Part shown: in pieces, positions 47,122-57,400 of the stretch | How positions within the stretch are numbered: position 1 is the first letter of the stretch | Layout of the letters: each line of letters starts with the position of its first letter | NCBI RefSeq assembly: GCF_024713945.1 | Contig: NC_134682.1 | Location: forward strand, 3,479,001-3,543,000 | Source: Dermatophagoides farinae | Lineage: Eukaryota; Arthropoda; Arachnida; Sarcoptiformes; Pyroglyphidae | DNA: 64,000 bases | Reading direction: 5' to 3' | Made by a program: the position numbers and the translations under genes | The notes under the pieces: model-generated | Seen by the model: the letters and a program-made list of their open reading frames with translations, nothing else | What the model was told of the DNA's origin: nothing | Databases searched by the model: none

Positions 47122-47619
47122 CTCCATTTACTGTAGATTGCTAAGCATTCACTAAATGGAGAATTTTAATAAATGCAACACCCTTTCATGAATACAACAA
47201 ATGACATATTACCAAATGGTAATGTGGCATTTGTACATCCGATTGTTAAATCAAAACAAATTGTGAATTCAAAATTATTATAAAAGCGAATTGAAAATAA
47301 TAATAAAGCACGATATGTGTTATTCTCGTCTATTTTGATATCCATGTAATGAATTAATTACCATCAATGATTAACATTTAAATCGAATCAATTTGTTCCA
47401 GTTATGAACGATTAATTGTTTGGATTCCGAATATAGACTGTAAGTAAAAAAGAAAAAATCTCAAAACACAATGCTCATTTCATATTTATATGCGTGTGAG
47501 CAGTTTGTTTACTATAGTGGTGGTGGCGTTGGCGGTTGAGAAATTCATTTATTCCTCATGGTTTTCATTTTTTTGATGTTTTCTTCAAATTTGAATCACC
47601 ATTCATCATCATCACCAAA
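47122..47619. other. Intergenic, upstream of the zinc-finger gene
   Basis: No gene seen. A GGTGG-rich patch at 47518-47535 precedes the start region. Confidence 0.5.
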
Positions 47620-48384
47620 ATGAACGAAGCAGTGATCATGTCTAACGATGGTAATGATGAGATCAACAATTCATTGGAAAAACTTGTGGCCGAAATTCAT
47701 GCAATGAAAAATGCTGAATATCGATTAATCGAAAACAAACTTAATGAAGTTCAGAATCGAGTGTTAACACGAATCAAAACGATTGAATCAAATTTGGCAA
47801 TTTTTGAATCAAAATCCAAACAATTATTTGAAAATGTTGCCAAAACAATGGAAACAATACCATGGGAATGTAAAATATGTTTGGAAACGTTTGATAATCA
47901 AAAAGAACGTGATGATCATCAAAAACAATCTCATATTGATGATCATCAAGAACAACCTCAAACTAAGAATGATCATCAAGAACAACCTCAAATTAAGAAT
48001 GATCATCAAAAACAAAAAAATGATAAACGAAAAATTGTAAATCCTCAGCCACAATCTACGGAACCTTTAATGAATGAATGTGTATTCTGTGAAAAACAAT
48101 TCATTAGTAAAGATAATCTACTCAGACATATCCGCAAGAATAAATGTTCAACACTAAAATGTCAATCATGTGAAAAATATTTCAACACTTTGAAAGAAAT
48201 GGATCTTCATAATGCTATTCATCATAAAATATTTAAATGTTCAAAATGTATGGAAAAATTTAGGAATAAATCTCTACTTGAAAAACATATCAAAACGAAA
48301 CATGATGTAAAAGTTTTAGTTATCGATTCTACTTCGTCGGGTGCTGAATCTCCCGAAGAATTCATAGCATCATCATCAGATTAG
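47620..48384 (+). CDS. Coiled-coil C2H2 zinc-finger protein (not part of the array)
   Basis: A single-exon frame of 254 residues starts at the first ATG (MNEAVIMSNDG). Residues 17-75 are heptad-like (EIHAMKNAEYRLIENKLNEV). Finger 1 (84-105, WECKICLETF) is followed by a linker with tandem DHQEQPQ repeats (108-130). Finger 2 (154-176) ends in Cys instead of the second His, then fingers 3 (181-202) and 4 (207-228), and an acidic Ser-rich tail. The layout, a coiled coil followed by fingers, resembles the array proteins at 15-28 kb, but sequence similarity outside the fingers is weak. Probably a nuclear DNA-binding protein; targets unknown. Confidence 0.75.
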   Translation: MNEAVIMSNDGNDEINNSLEKLVAEIHAMKNAEYRLIENKLNEVQNRVLTRIKTIESNLAIFESKSKQLFENVAKTMETIPWECKICLETFDNQKERDDHQKQSHIDDHQEQPQTKNDHQEQPQIKNDHQKQKNDKRKIVNPQPQSTEPLMNECVFCEKQFISKDNLLRHIRKNKCSTLKCQSCEKYFNTLKEMDLHNAIHHKIFKCSKCMEKFRNKSLLEKHIKTKHDVKVLVIDSTSSGAESPEEFIASSSD

Positions 48385-48539
48385 CCAAGGTATGAATTTT
48401 TTTAAATGTTGCATTTGTAATAAACTATATTTATTTGTTTTTATTACCAGATTGTAACACAATATTTCAAGATTAATTGAATGGAAAAATTTTATACACC
48501 ACTGGCCATCAAACTTATTTACAAATATTATTTTTTTTT

Positions 48540-48825
48540 TTTTTGAATGTATCATGTCGAAAAGTTTGGAATTCCTCAACATTTTGTCTATAAAATAAAA
48601 TTCCATAATCATCATTTTTTTGAAATTCATTTGAATTTGGTTGAAACATTTGTCCTTGTTGTCTTGTTGTCCTTGTGATGTTAATGATTTTTTTTTTGGT
48701 GATGAAGGTAGCACATGATCATCATTACAAAACAAAACATAGGACGACGACCAATAATCAGTTGATTCATCAATATGAAAAAAATGTGAAAACGAAACAA
48801 ACTTAGCGGAATATTTTCCAATCAT
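48540..48825 (-). pseudogene. Possible degraded ORF, unknown
   Basis: Reading MIGKYSAKFVSFSHFF and HIDESTDYWSSSYVLF on the minus strand gives protein-like sequence; after about 48660 a different frame (FQPNSNEFQKNDDYGILF) looks more protein-like. This suggests a frameshifted relic or an unresolved exon. The family is unknown; I am not confident it is a gene. Confidence 0.25.
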
Positions 48826-49201
48826 AAAATTTGTTGAAAGAAAACGATTGTTTATTTATATTCGATAGTCTTGAACACCACCAGATTAATGTAGTTATAA
48901 ATAGAGTGTAATAAACATTGTGTATAAAACAAACGGAATATAATTGAGAAAAATATTTCATGCAAAACATATTGAACATACACAGTAAACGCATTTTTAA
49001 AAATTGAAGCAACGAGATGGCGTCGTTGTTGACTCTCTTAAAACTTGTTTTTTCCATCCATAGTCATCGGAAAAAAAGATCATCTTAAAATGATCTAACA
49101 CAAAATCATAATGATCAAAACAGTAGCCGAAGCCGATCTTATTATTCAATGGTCCAAAATGGTTCAGACGAAATTTGAGCTTTTAAAAATCGAATTTATA
49201 A
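48826..49201. other. Intergenic
   Basis: No gene seen. An AGATGGCGTCG motif lies at 49014-49024, similar to the CTCF-like core in the zinc-finger upstream blocks. Confidence 0.5.
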
Positions 49202-49301
49202 GCGTCGTTGGTTCAGTGGTAGAATGCTCGCCTGCCAACAATTTCCGCCGGAAGTAGGAAGTAGTGCGCGGGCGGCCCGGGTTCGATTCCCGGACGACGC
49301 A
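49202..49301 (+). tRNA. tRNA-Gly (GCC) with 29-nt intron
   Basis: Exons 49202-49237 and 49267-49301 give a standard 71-nt tRNA-Gly: acceptor GCGTCGT/ACGACGC, D arm with AGTGGTA, anticodon loop CTGCCAC (anticodon GCC), T arm CCCGG GTTCGATT CCGG, discriminator A. The 29-nt intron (49238-49266) lies after position 37. tRNA-Gly genes usually lack introns in animals. Confidence 0.9.
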
Positions 49302-49497
49302 ATGGGTCAATTATTTTTTTTGACCAATTAATTTCCAAACGAATTTTGAGAATCTGGTTAAATGTTAATTTAATTTAATTCTAGATGGCGTTGTTTTTTT
49401 TAATCAAACCGCAATATTGATAGCTTTTCTTCAAACTTGGCACTTGGCGAGTGTAAAAGTTGCAGTTAATCACAAACGCAAGCGACATAGACTAGTA

Positions 49498-49633
49498 CAG
49501 TGATTCCCAACCGGTGGTTCGCGAACCCCTGGGGGTTCGTGGGATATGCAAAAGGGTAACTTTGTATGTACTCGAATTTTGTAAAGAAAAAACCACCGGG
49601 GGTTCGCGAAGAAAAAAAGGTTGCGAAACACTG
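49498..49633. mobile_element. 136-bp hAT MITE
   Basis: The ends are CAGTGATTCCCAACC and the inverse of CAGTGTTTCGCAACC, flanked by an exact 8-bp target duplication GACTAGTA (49490-49497 and 49634-49641). Internal GGTTCGCGAA occurs in both orientations. No coding capacity. Confidence 0.85.
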
Positions 49634-49837
49634 GACTAGTATATAGTAGATCAGTGATTCTCAACCTTTTTTTTGTTGCGGCACACATTTTACGATTTCA
49701 AAATTTGGCGGCACACAAAGAAAAAGCACTGCGTAAAATAGATTGTGATAATGATTTTAAATGTGCTAAATAAAATAATATATAATATGTACTACAAAAA
49801 TAACAGTATGTAGTGTATTTGTTGTTAATTCGTTTAT

Positions 49838-50412
49838 TCCAGTTCAGAATCGAGAAAATGACAAATCCAACCTAACACGATCAGTTCAGAATTCAAAATT
49901 CACAATCGAGAAAATGACAAGTCCAAACTAACACGACCAGTTCAGAATTCAAAATTCACAATCGAGAAAAAGGCAAATCCGACCTAACACGACCAGTTCA
50001 CAATCGAGAAAATAACAAATCCAACCTAACACGATCAGTTCAGAATCGAGAAAATAACAAATCCAACCTAAGACGACCAGTTCAGAATTCAAAATTCAAA
50101 ATAAAAAAAATAACAAGTCAAACTTTACACGACCAGTTCAGAATTCAAAATCAAAAAAATGGCAAATCCAAACTAACACGACAGTTCAGAATCGAGAAAA
50201 TAACAAATCCAACCTAAGACGACCAGTTCAGAATTCAAAATCAAAAAAATGGCAAATCCAAACTAACACGACAGTTCAGAATCGAGAAAATAACAAATCC
50301 AACCTAAGACGACCAGTTCAGAATTCAAAATCAAAAAAATGGCAAATCCAAACTAATACGACTAGTTCAGAATCGAGAAAATAACAAATCCAACCTAACA
50401 CGAGCAGTTCAG
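49838..50412 (+). repeat. Tandem array, left arm (about 40-56-bp unit)
   Basis: About a dozen units built from CAGTTCAGAATTCAAAATTC, ATCGAGAAAATGACAAATCC and AACCTAACACGACCAG, in short (about 41 bp) and long (about 56 bp) forms, with local triplication of an approximately 97-bp higher-order unit (50126-50400). Confidence 0.85.
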
Positions 50413-50580
50413 ATGGTTAGTTATTGGAATTAGTTACCAGAATTGGTTGGTTTCTATTCCGTTTTTTAGATTCATTAAAAATTATTTTCAATGATGAATT
50501 GTGTTTTCCAAGATTCAGAGTTAAATAATGTTTGTTACATTTAATTAATTCGATATGTATCGGATGTTCTGCCATTGAAG

Positions 50581-51325
50581 ATGAACTGGTCGTTTTAGTT
50601 TGGACTTGTTATTTTTTCGATTCTGAACTGGTTGTGTTAGGTCGGATTTGCCTTTTTCTCGATTGTGAATTTTGAATTCTGAACTGGTTGTGTTAGTTTG
50701 GATTTGCCATTTTCTCGATTGTGAATTTTGAATTCTGAACTGGTTGTGTTAGTTTGGATTTGTTATTTTCTTGATTTTGTACTGATCGTGTTAGGTCGGA
50801 TTTGCCATTTTCTCGATTCTGTATTTTGAATTCTGAACTGGTCGTGTAAAGTTTGACTTGTTATTTTTTTTATTTTGAATTTTGAATTCTGAACTGGTCG
50901 TCTTAGGTTGGATTTGTTATTTTCTCGATTCTGAACTGATCGTGTTAGGTCGGATTTGCCTTTTTCTCGATTGTGAATTTTGAATTCTGAACTGGTCGTG
51001 TTAGTTTGGACTTACCATTTTTTCCATTTTGAATTTTGAATTCTGAACTGGTTGTGTTAGTTTGGATTTGCCATTTTCTCGATTGTGAATTTTGAATTCT
51101 GAACTGATCGTGTTAGTTTGGATTTGTTATTTTCTCGATTCTGAACTGGTCGTGTTAGGTTGGATTTGTTATTTTCTTGATTTTGTACTGAACGTGTTAG
51201 GTCGGATTTGCCTTTTTCTCGATTGTGAATTTTGAATTCTGAACTGATCGTGTTAGTTTGGAATTGTTATTTTCTCGATTTTGAATTCTGAACTGGTCGT
51301 GTTAGTTTGGACTTGCCATTTCTAG
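50581..51325 (-). repeat. Tandem array, right arm, inverted
   Basis: The same units in reverse orientation (GAACTGGTCGTGTTAGTTTG, GGATTTGCCATTTTCTCGAT). Together with the left arm it gives a potential hairpin with a loop of about 170 bp. The arms are not perfect mirror images, so the units have turned over since inversion. Confidence 0.85.
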
Positions 51326-51631
51326 AATCTAGCACTTTTTGTAAAACATTGATTAATAAAAAATTGTTTAAAGAAGAATTGCTTTTATTTGTTTGTTTAA
51401 TTATACTTATTTTTCCTATGTTGGTTCCACTACAAACAATTCGCACAACTATTAATAGATATTTGACTAATCGAAGTACATGTTTTTGATTCAGGATTAC
51501 CATAATATTCAAATGTATCAAAACAAAAAATATTTTCATTTTATTAAATCTAAAATTTGGCGGCACAATCTTAGAATTTCGCGGCACACAAAAGTGCCGC
51601 GGCACAGTGGTTGAGAATGACTGTAGTAGAT

Positions 51632-52124
51632 AGATAAAATAGATGATGATTGCCAAGGATGTTTGAAAGCCATTTTTATGCGTTTTCAGATTAGTATTGC
51701 CATGAGAATTTATTATTTGTTCAAGAAAGTTAATTACATCTTCAATAGTTGAGATCATCTTTCCAGAGGATGACCTGTCTTCTTTTTCCAGTAATATTTA
51801 ATGTTTATTGTTGAACCAAGTATCAAATTAACCAAGGGATTTCGAGGAATTTTTTGAGCTCTGAAAAGAGCTTTTTAGATCGGTGTTGATAAAAAGATGA
51901 GTAAAAATTCACCGATTTCCCCACAAAATTGGTACACAACAAAGAACGTCAAGTAGTCATAAGTAGCTCACGTTTATTTTTCAATACTTCAGTAATATTT
52001 ATACAATAACAAATAGTTCTATAATTCAATTATAATTTTGAATTGAATTCAATTTTTTCGGTGATATTCAAAAATTCCAGAAAAAAAAACAAAACAAAAA
52101 CAACAACTGTTACTTTATCTAACA
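51632..52124. other. No gene seen; isolated histone-like stem-loop
   Basis: 51857-51872 on the minus strand reads AGCTCTTTTCAGAGCT, a 6-bp stem with TTTC loop like the 3' end of replication-dependent histone mRNAs, but no histone frame lies upstream of it. It may be chance or a relic. Confidence 0.3.
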
Positions 52125-52290
52125 CTAAAATCTTGTATATTCTGCGCCAATCAGTGTGGTAAACATTGGCGGCCGATATCCTAATGTATAAAACCATTGT
52201 GGGAAAGGCATAAAAAGGCCAACTGGTGCCAGTAGATTTATATTATTGGTACCCACAAAATTCTGGGTTGTCAGTATGATGGTGATCAAA
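52125..52290 (-). pseudogene. DNA topoisomerase II fragment, piece 3 (minus strand)
   Basis: TTQNFVGTNNINLLAPVG on the minus strand matches the conserved NFVGSNNINLLQPIG of topoisomerase II. Homology fades beyond it. It lies tail-to-head with piece 4 on the opposite strand. Confidence 0.6.
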
Positions 52291-52500
52291 AAATTAAACC
52301 GAAATATTTTGTTCCAATATTGCAATGGTTTTAGTTAACGGTAACAAAGGTGTTGGTAGTGGTTGTAAAAGTGATATCCCTAATTACAATCCACGCGACA
52401 TTATTGACAACATTAAACCAATGCTTTTGATATGGACCAATGGTATAAAGGTTTCAATGGTACCATAGTCAAAGTGGGACCACTGAAACAGTCCAGGATC
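52281..52500 (+). pseudogene. DNA topoisomerase II fragment, piece 4 (plus strand)
   Basis: The frame reads KPKYFVPIL, then MVLVNGNKGVGSG and DIPNYNPRDIIDNIKPM, matching topoisomerase II YIPIIPMVLVNGAEGIGTG and IPNYNPREIVDNI. A frame change near 52430 leads to QWYKGFNGTIVKVG, again family sequence (WYKGFKGTI). One missing base also separates PIL from MVL. This is a decayed copy, more C-terminal than piece 2. Confidence 0.75.
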
Positions 52501-52689
52501 CTTATTTGACATGTGTCATATCGATAAAGATAATTATTTTCATTTTCGTCATTAATCAACTTACTTACAGTTTTTTTTTAATATTTACAAATAACCCCTT
52601 TACGCCTTTATTAATAGTGGTAAAAATAAAAATTATATACAAAAAATAATCAATTATAAACATTTGTAAATTAATAATAAATAAAACCT

Positions 52690-52990
52690 CTTCACTTGCT
52701 TACGGACTGTACTCACACACAAAACATAATCTCCAAATTTTTCACCACAAGAACACCACACCAATACATAGACACAATACAAAACTACTTAGCATTTACA
52801 CACATATGTAAACACATACTAACTAGAATACAACACAGGACACAACACTAATTCTTTCTTTTTTTTTGTAAATATTCTTCTTTTTCATCGGTACAAGAGT
52901 CTTCGGACTTCGTGCCATTTATTTCGTTTCAAATAAAATTATTATTATTAATAATAAATAAAAATAAAAATTCACTTAAGATAAGGGGAA
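52690..52990 (+). mobile_element. LINE 3' UTR fragment
   Basis: The stretch 52755-52825 matches 46205-46285 in opposite orientation; the fragment ends in TTCAAATAAAATTATTATTA and an AT-rich tail, as at the 3' end of a LINE. No coding part remains. Confidence 0.6.
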
Positions 52991-53501
52991 GAAAATAAAT
53001 TATAAATTTTTAAAATGATATTTAAAGAATTATAGCCGAATATACATAAATTCTCTTCATGTAGATTTACAGCAGATTGATTGTATAAATATTACTGAAG
53101 TATATTGAAAACTAGACGAGAGGAGAGCTTTTTTCACCATATATAAATGGATGTTTTTATTTTAAATTTTACATTTCATAACAATAGATGGAACAGTAAT
53201 CAAATGATAACGTAATATTTCATCCGTTAGATGGTGGTTCGTGTACCATTCGAATCGTAATTGGCTACCTGTTTGATTGATGAAAAAAAAAAGATTTGTA
53301 ATGATTATGATGAATAAAAGACCGCCCTTGTTCGTCCAGGTGCAACATAGAAACTTGAAGCCAGTTAGTTCTTTTTTTTGTTATATACCTATGGTTATAT
53401 TTTTTTCCATTCATTTTCCACTTTACAACCAGCCTTCTTTTTCGAATAGACTGCCTCTCTTCTTCAACATTTGGATGTTCATCATTGAGTTGCCGTCAAA
53501 T
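52991..53501. other. Upstream region of the HLH gene
   Basis: No gene seen. It leads into the promoter at about 53490. Confidence 0.5.
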
Positions 53502-53510
53502 ATATAAAGG
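53502..53510 (+). promoter_or_regulatory. TATA box of the HLH gene
   Basis: TATATAAAG followed by GCC, 222 bp before the start codon; transcription would begin near 53532-53545. One of few clear TATA boxes in the window. Confidence 0.5.
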
Positions 53511-53731
53511 CCAAACAAATGCAAAGAGTCGTATTCATTCGACTTTTGTCTCGTCTCACATTTCGATCGGTCACAAATTTCGTAGTAGCAAACGCGGCCA
53601 CATTTGGCAAATTTTGGACTTTGATTTTTTTTCTCTTTTCCAATCTTCAATAACATATATCATATCATATTCGATTTGTTTCGAAACTAATGTTTATACC
53701 ATCACCATAAGTGCCTTGTCAAGAATATAGA

Positions 53732-53758
53732 ATGACATCATCATCATCATCGTCATCG

Positions 53759-53794
<36 letters not shown>

Positions 53795-54460
53795 TGTAAT
53801 CAACAACAATCGAATCATTTTTGTTGTTCACTATCATCGTCGTCGTCACAGCCGTCAACATCGTTGTTAAACACTGTATCTCCACATTCATCACGACATA
53901 ATCGAATCATGTCATCGAATCGACGTACGACGACATTGAGAGATCCATCATCTGTTTTACGTTCGATTAATAATTCAACTACATCCCCATTGTCGATGCC
54001 CATGATGGTCGACTTGAATAACAACAACAATGATAACCATATCAACATTCCTCATATAAGTGCATCAACATCAAACATCAGTGATCCAATCCTATTAGAT
54101 CGTATGGCTATTCTTAAAGCTTTTGCTCCACCAACGACGACAAACACAACGGGTACAACAACGACGATTCGAAATGGTTCAAGATCTAGCTCAAAATTTG
54201 AAAAACCAACCACAGCACGTGAAGCTAGACGACGATCAAAACAACGTAGACATAGGCAACCAGCCGTCTATGATCCAGCTGTTGAAGAAGAATTTCTTCG
54301 ACTTCGAGATTCAGTACCATCGATTGCTGGCCAATCGAATGTTACCGATTTGACCATAATCAACGAAGCGATCTCACTTATCTGTGATCTTGAATCTCAA
54401 TTATTACATAAAATTTGTTGTCAATCATTACCAGAATTACGGCAACAATTTATCAAATAA
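53732..54460 (+). CDS. HLH-domain transcription regulator, Id/emc-like or divergent bHLH
   Basis: An intronless frame of 242 residues starts at the first in-frame ATG (MTSSSSSS). A Ser run and an 11-His run (residues about 11-21) open it. The middle is disordered. Residues 166-178 are Arg-rich (REARRRSKQRRHRQPA region). A helix-loop-helix follows: helix 1 EEEFLRLRDSVPSI (185-198), loop with GQSNVTDLT, helix 2 INEAISLICDLESQLLHK (210-227). Helix 1 and the short loop resemble Id/extramacrochaetae proteins and class A-like bHLH alike, but the basic block lies 6-18 residues before helix 1, separated by PAVYDPAV, which does not fit a normal DNA-contacting basic region. So DNA binding is doubtful and an inhibitory dimer partner is possible. 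Confidence 0.7.
53760..53793 (+). repeat. (CAT)n in coding sequence, polyhistidine
   Basis: Encodes 11 consecutive His in the HLH protein; likely length-variable. Confidence 0.8.
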
Positions 54461-57400
54461 TGATCAGATTAGATGAATAGACTTGTGATCACTGACTCCC
54501 ATTTCCCTAAACACAATCCACCAATTGGCGTCAATTTGGCACCATCATTGTACATACGTTGAATGAATCTCAATCTATCAAACAGCTATTATACCAAAAA
54601 AAAACAAAACAAAACAAAACAAACAAATAGTATCCAAAATCCAGAACGTAAACATATCATTGAATCTTCAAAAAAAATAAAAAATCTCAGCCAATAAAAA
54701 ATGCAAAAAATTTGGCTCCTTTTACTATTTCTTTTTTACATCATATCCAAAATGCTCAACATTTTTTTTTATCCACCTCCTAAAAGTTCTTTCAGCCAAA
54801 ATTGGCTTGTAACATAACTAAATGAACAAAACATATCTTTTTTTTTATTTTCTCTTTTCATCTATCTAATATGACAACCTAATACACAAAATGTATATCC
54901 ATCAATCACAGTCTAACGGTGTATATCGTCAACAAAAATGAATTGTATAACATATCAAATCAAATTAATAATAATAATAATAATAAAAAAAAGATAAAAT
55001 TATCATGACAAAAAAAAATTTTGATTTTTTTTCAAAAAAAAATTGGCGCCAAATTGGATTTTCGAATAGACCACCACCACCACCATCATCATCATCATTG
55101 ATCAAATAGATCCTTGTTGTTGTTGTTGTCCTTGGATTTTTTTTTGTTCACAACAAATTTGCAGCTGTCCTTACCAAAAAAAAAACTAGAAAAACTGTGG
55201 GAGTCCAAAGAAACAAAAATCAAAAAGGCCCTTCATTTTAACCATATAAATATCTTGCATAAACATACTCACACGCTTACTAACAGCCCAAATGAGATTG
55301 AATTGAAGAAAAAAAAAATACCGACTATAAGGCCCAAGGGGTCTTATTGGCCATTTGACCGCTGTTGCTGCTGCTTTTACTTTTGTTTTGTTGTTGCTAT
55401 CGCTTCTCCATTGCAATTCGTTGATGAAACGTTTTCTTTCGTTTTTTTTTTTTTGCTTTTTGACCAATAGTGGCGGCAACTCTTTGTCCATTGTCAATAA
55501 GTGATGATGGCAGATGGTCGGTTGTAGGTTTAAATATTTGTAGCTATACTGTATGTTGTTGTTGGGTCCAATCTGAAACCTTAGAGACCATTTTTTTTGA
55601 TGACACATATACACACATAACAAACAAAAACAAACAAGGTAAGAATTTGTCTCTTTCGCTTTATTGGCTACCTGATTTCTGTGTGTGTTCCAATCATCAG
55701 AAGCGCAGATCACACACACACACAAAGTATATGGTTGGTGGTATCAGAATTTCTACCTTTTTTTCAAGAAAAAAAAAACGCAAATCTTTTATGGTGGGCG
55801 ACACTCAAATACAAAAAAAATGTCATATGATGGATGCAGGTGAGTCAACAAATGGACACCACACACACACACACACACACACATGTTGACCATTATTATA
55901 TTGACCAATAATTGGCATGGCCTCAATTCTTTGCTAAGAAACAGAAAGAAAAACCATAGAAATTAAAGAATCGAATATCTAGTTTTGTGCTTGAAGCCCA
56001 TATTATGTATTTGCATGAGGAGGTTGGATTGGTCACGATTCAACAAATGGAAAACAAAAAAAAAAGAAAAGAAAAAAAACCATTGACCAACAATAACAAT
56101 CATTCATTCATCGTCAATGTTTTGTACGAATAAATAACGATGCTAGGCATGGATCGTTTCTTCTTTTTTGTGTTTTGTTTTGTTTCGTTTTTTTGCTATG
56201 AAGAACCTAGAAAAAACGTTTTTTCATTGTTTTGTTCATAATTTCTTCATATTGTATTCGACCATTGTTGATGCAAATTTGATGCACGTGCCATAAGGAA
56301 ATTTACAATTTTTTTCTGGTTTAGTGACACACCACGCCCGAACAACAAAAAACCCAAATCGGTCAAGTCTCATCATCATCATCAAGTGTTTATCTCACTT
56401 TATGTTTGTCACCAAAAAAATTTCGCATTCATTCTGTAATTTTCACTTTCATTTATAATTATTTATTATCAGGTATATTTTTTTTTCACTGGAACTGATT
56501 CATCATCATCTGATGCTAAGGTTCATGGCCACCACCATTTTTATTAACAAATGATGATGATGATGATGAACCATAATAGAGTACACACTATATAATTGTA
56601 AATTGAGGAAATGGACAATTACTGATGATGATGATGATCGTCATTGTAGTTGGTCGGTAGGCCTTATCTACTTTTATTGTATTATTTAAGTAAAAAATTT
56701 TTCGTTGTTATTTTCTATGAATGAAATACCAACCATCTTCACCAAATGGTTGGCTTGGAATTCAATATAGAATGGAATCACTATTTGCTCGAACACCTGG
56801 GCGATGATGATGATCATTAGTTGATTCAATTCAATTCAAATGTTCAGGCATCTGTGTATGCCATGTTATTATGAATGAATGAATGAATGAATGGATGAAT
56901 GCCATTCACCAAGAAAAAAAAATTAAACCACCAGGATTGAAGAAAGAAAATAAAAAACGAAAAATTCATTCATTGAATTCGGATTCCATATACACAAATA
57001 GACACCTAAAAACATTAGTTGGCTTTTTGTGTCAATCTTTCAAGGTCTTCAGAATCGTGGCCACCTGACACAAACACACACACACACACACAATAATAAT
57101 AATCTTTTGAATCGATAATAATCTTTTTTTCTTTGTTGAACAACAACATTGACCTTTGAACCAAATTTTTTTTTTGTTCCATTACATAAGACTGTAGTAT
57201 ATAGTTGAAATGGCCATGGTATGTGATGAGATTTATTTATTATTATTTATTCGTCATGGGAAAGTGTAGGCTGAAAGCATTCAACATTTGATAGATTCAA
57301 CTAACCAATTATCGACTGATGATAATAATGATGATGGAATTTTTAAAAGTAAAAGTGACATTGAAATCAAAACAAGTGTCACCTGTCTACAACCAATCAT

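Larger units (their letters stand above)
49652..51623. mobile_element. Non-autonomous hAT element carrying inverted minisatellite arrays
   Basis: Termini CAGTGATTCTCAACC (left) and the inverse of CAGTCATTCTCAACC (right), both followed by a GCGGCAC motif, with an exact 8-bp target duplication TAGTAGAT (49644-49651 and 51624-51631). At the right, minus-strand frame about 51330-51500 resembles a decayed hAT dimerisation domain (YLLIVVRIVCSGTNIGKIS, then LNNFLLINVL), so it derives from an autonomous element. The interior is almost entirely two oppositely oriented repeat arrays. It inserted 10 bp beyond the neighbouring hAT MITE's target duplication end region. Confidence 0.85.

Noticed and set aside
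49838-51325. CRISPR-like array of regular repeats
   Set aside because: Units abut without unique spacers, occur in both orientations and lie within a hAT element in eukaryotic DNA.
53694-54048. Minus-strand frames with poly-Asp
   Set aside because: Antisense of the CAT repeat and coding sequence of the HLH gene.
55186-55725. 179-codon frame on the minus strand
   Set aside because: Composition is mixed with CA-repeat and A-run translation, no family motif, and the plus strand is open over the same area. Probably chance.
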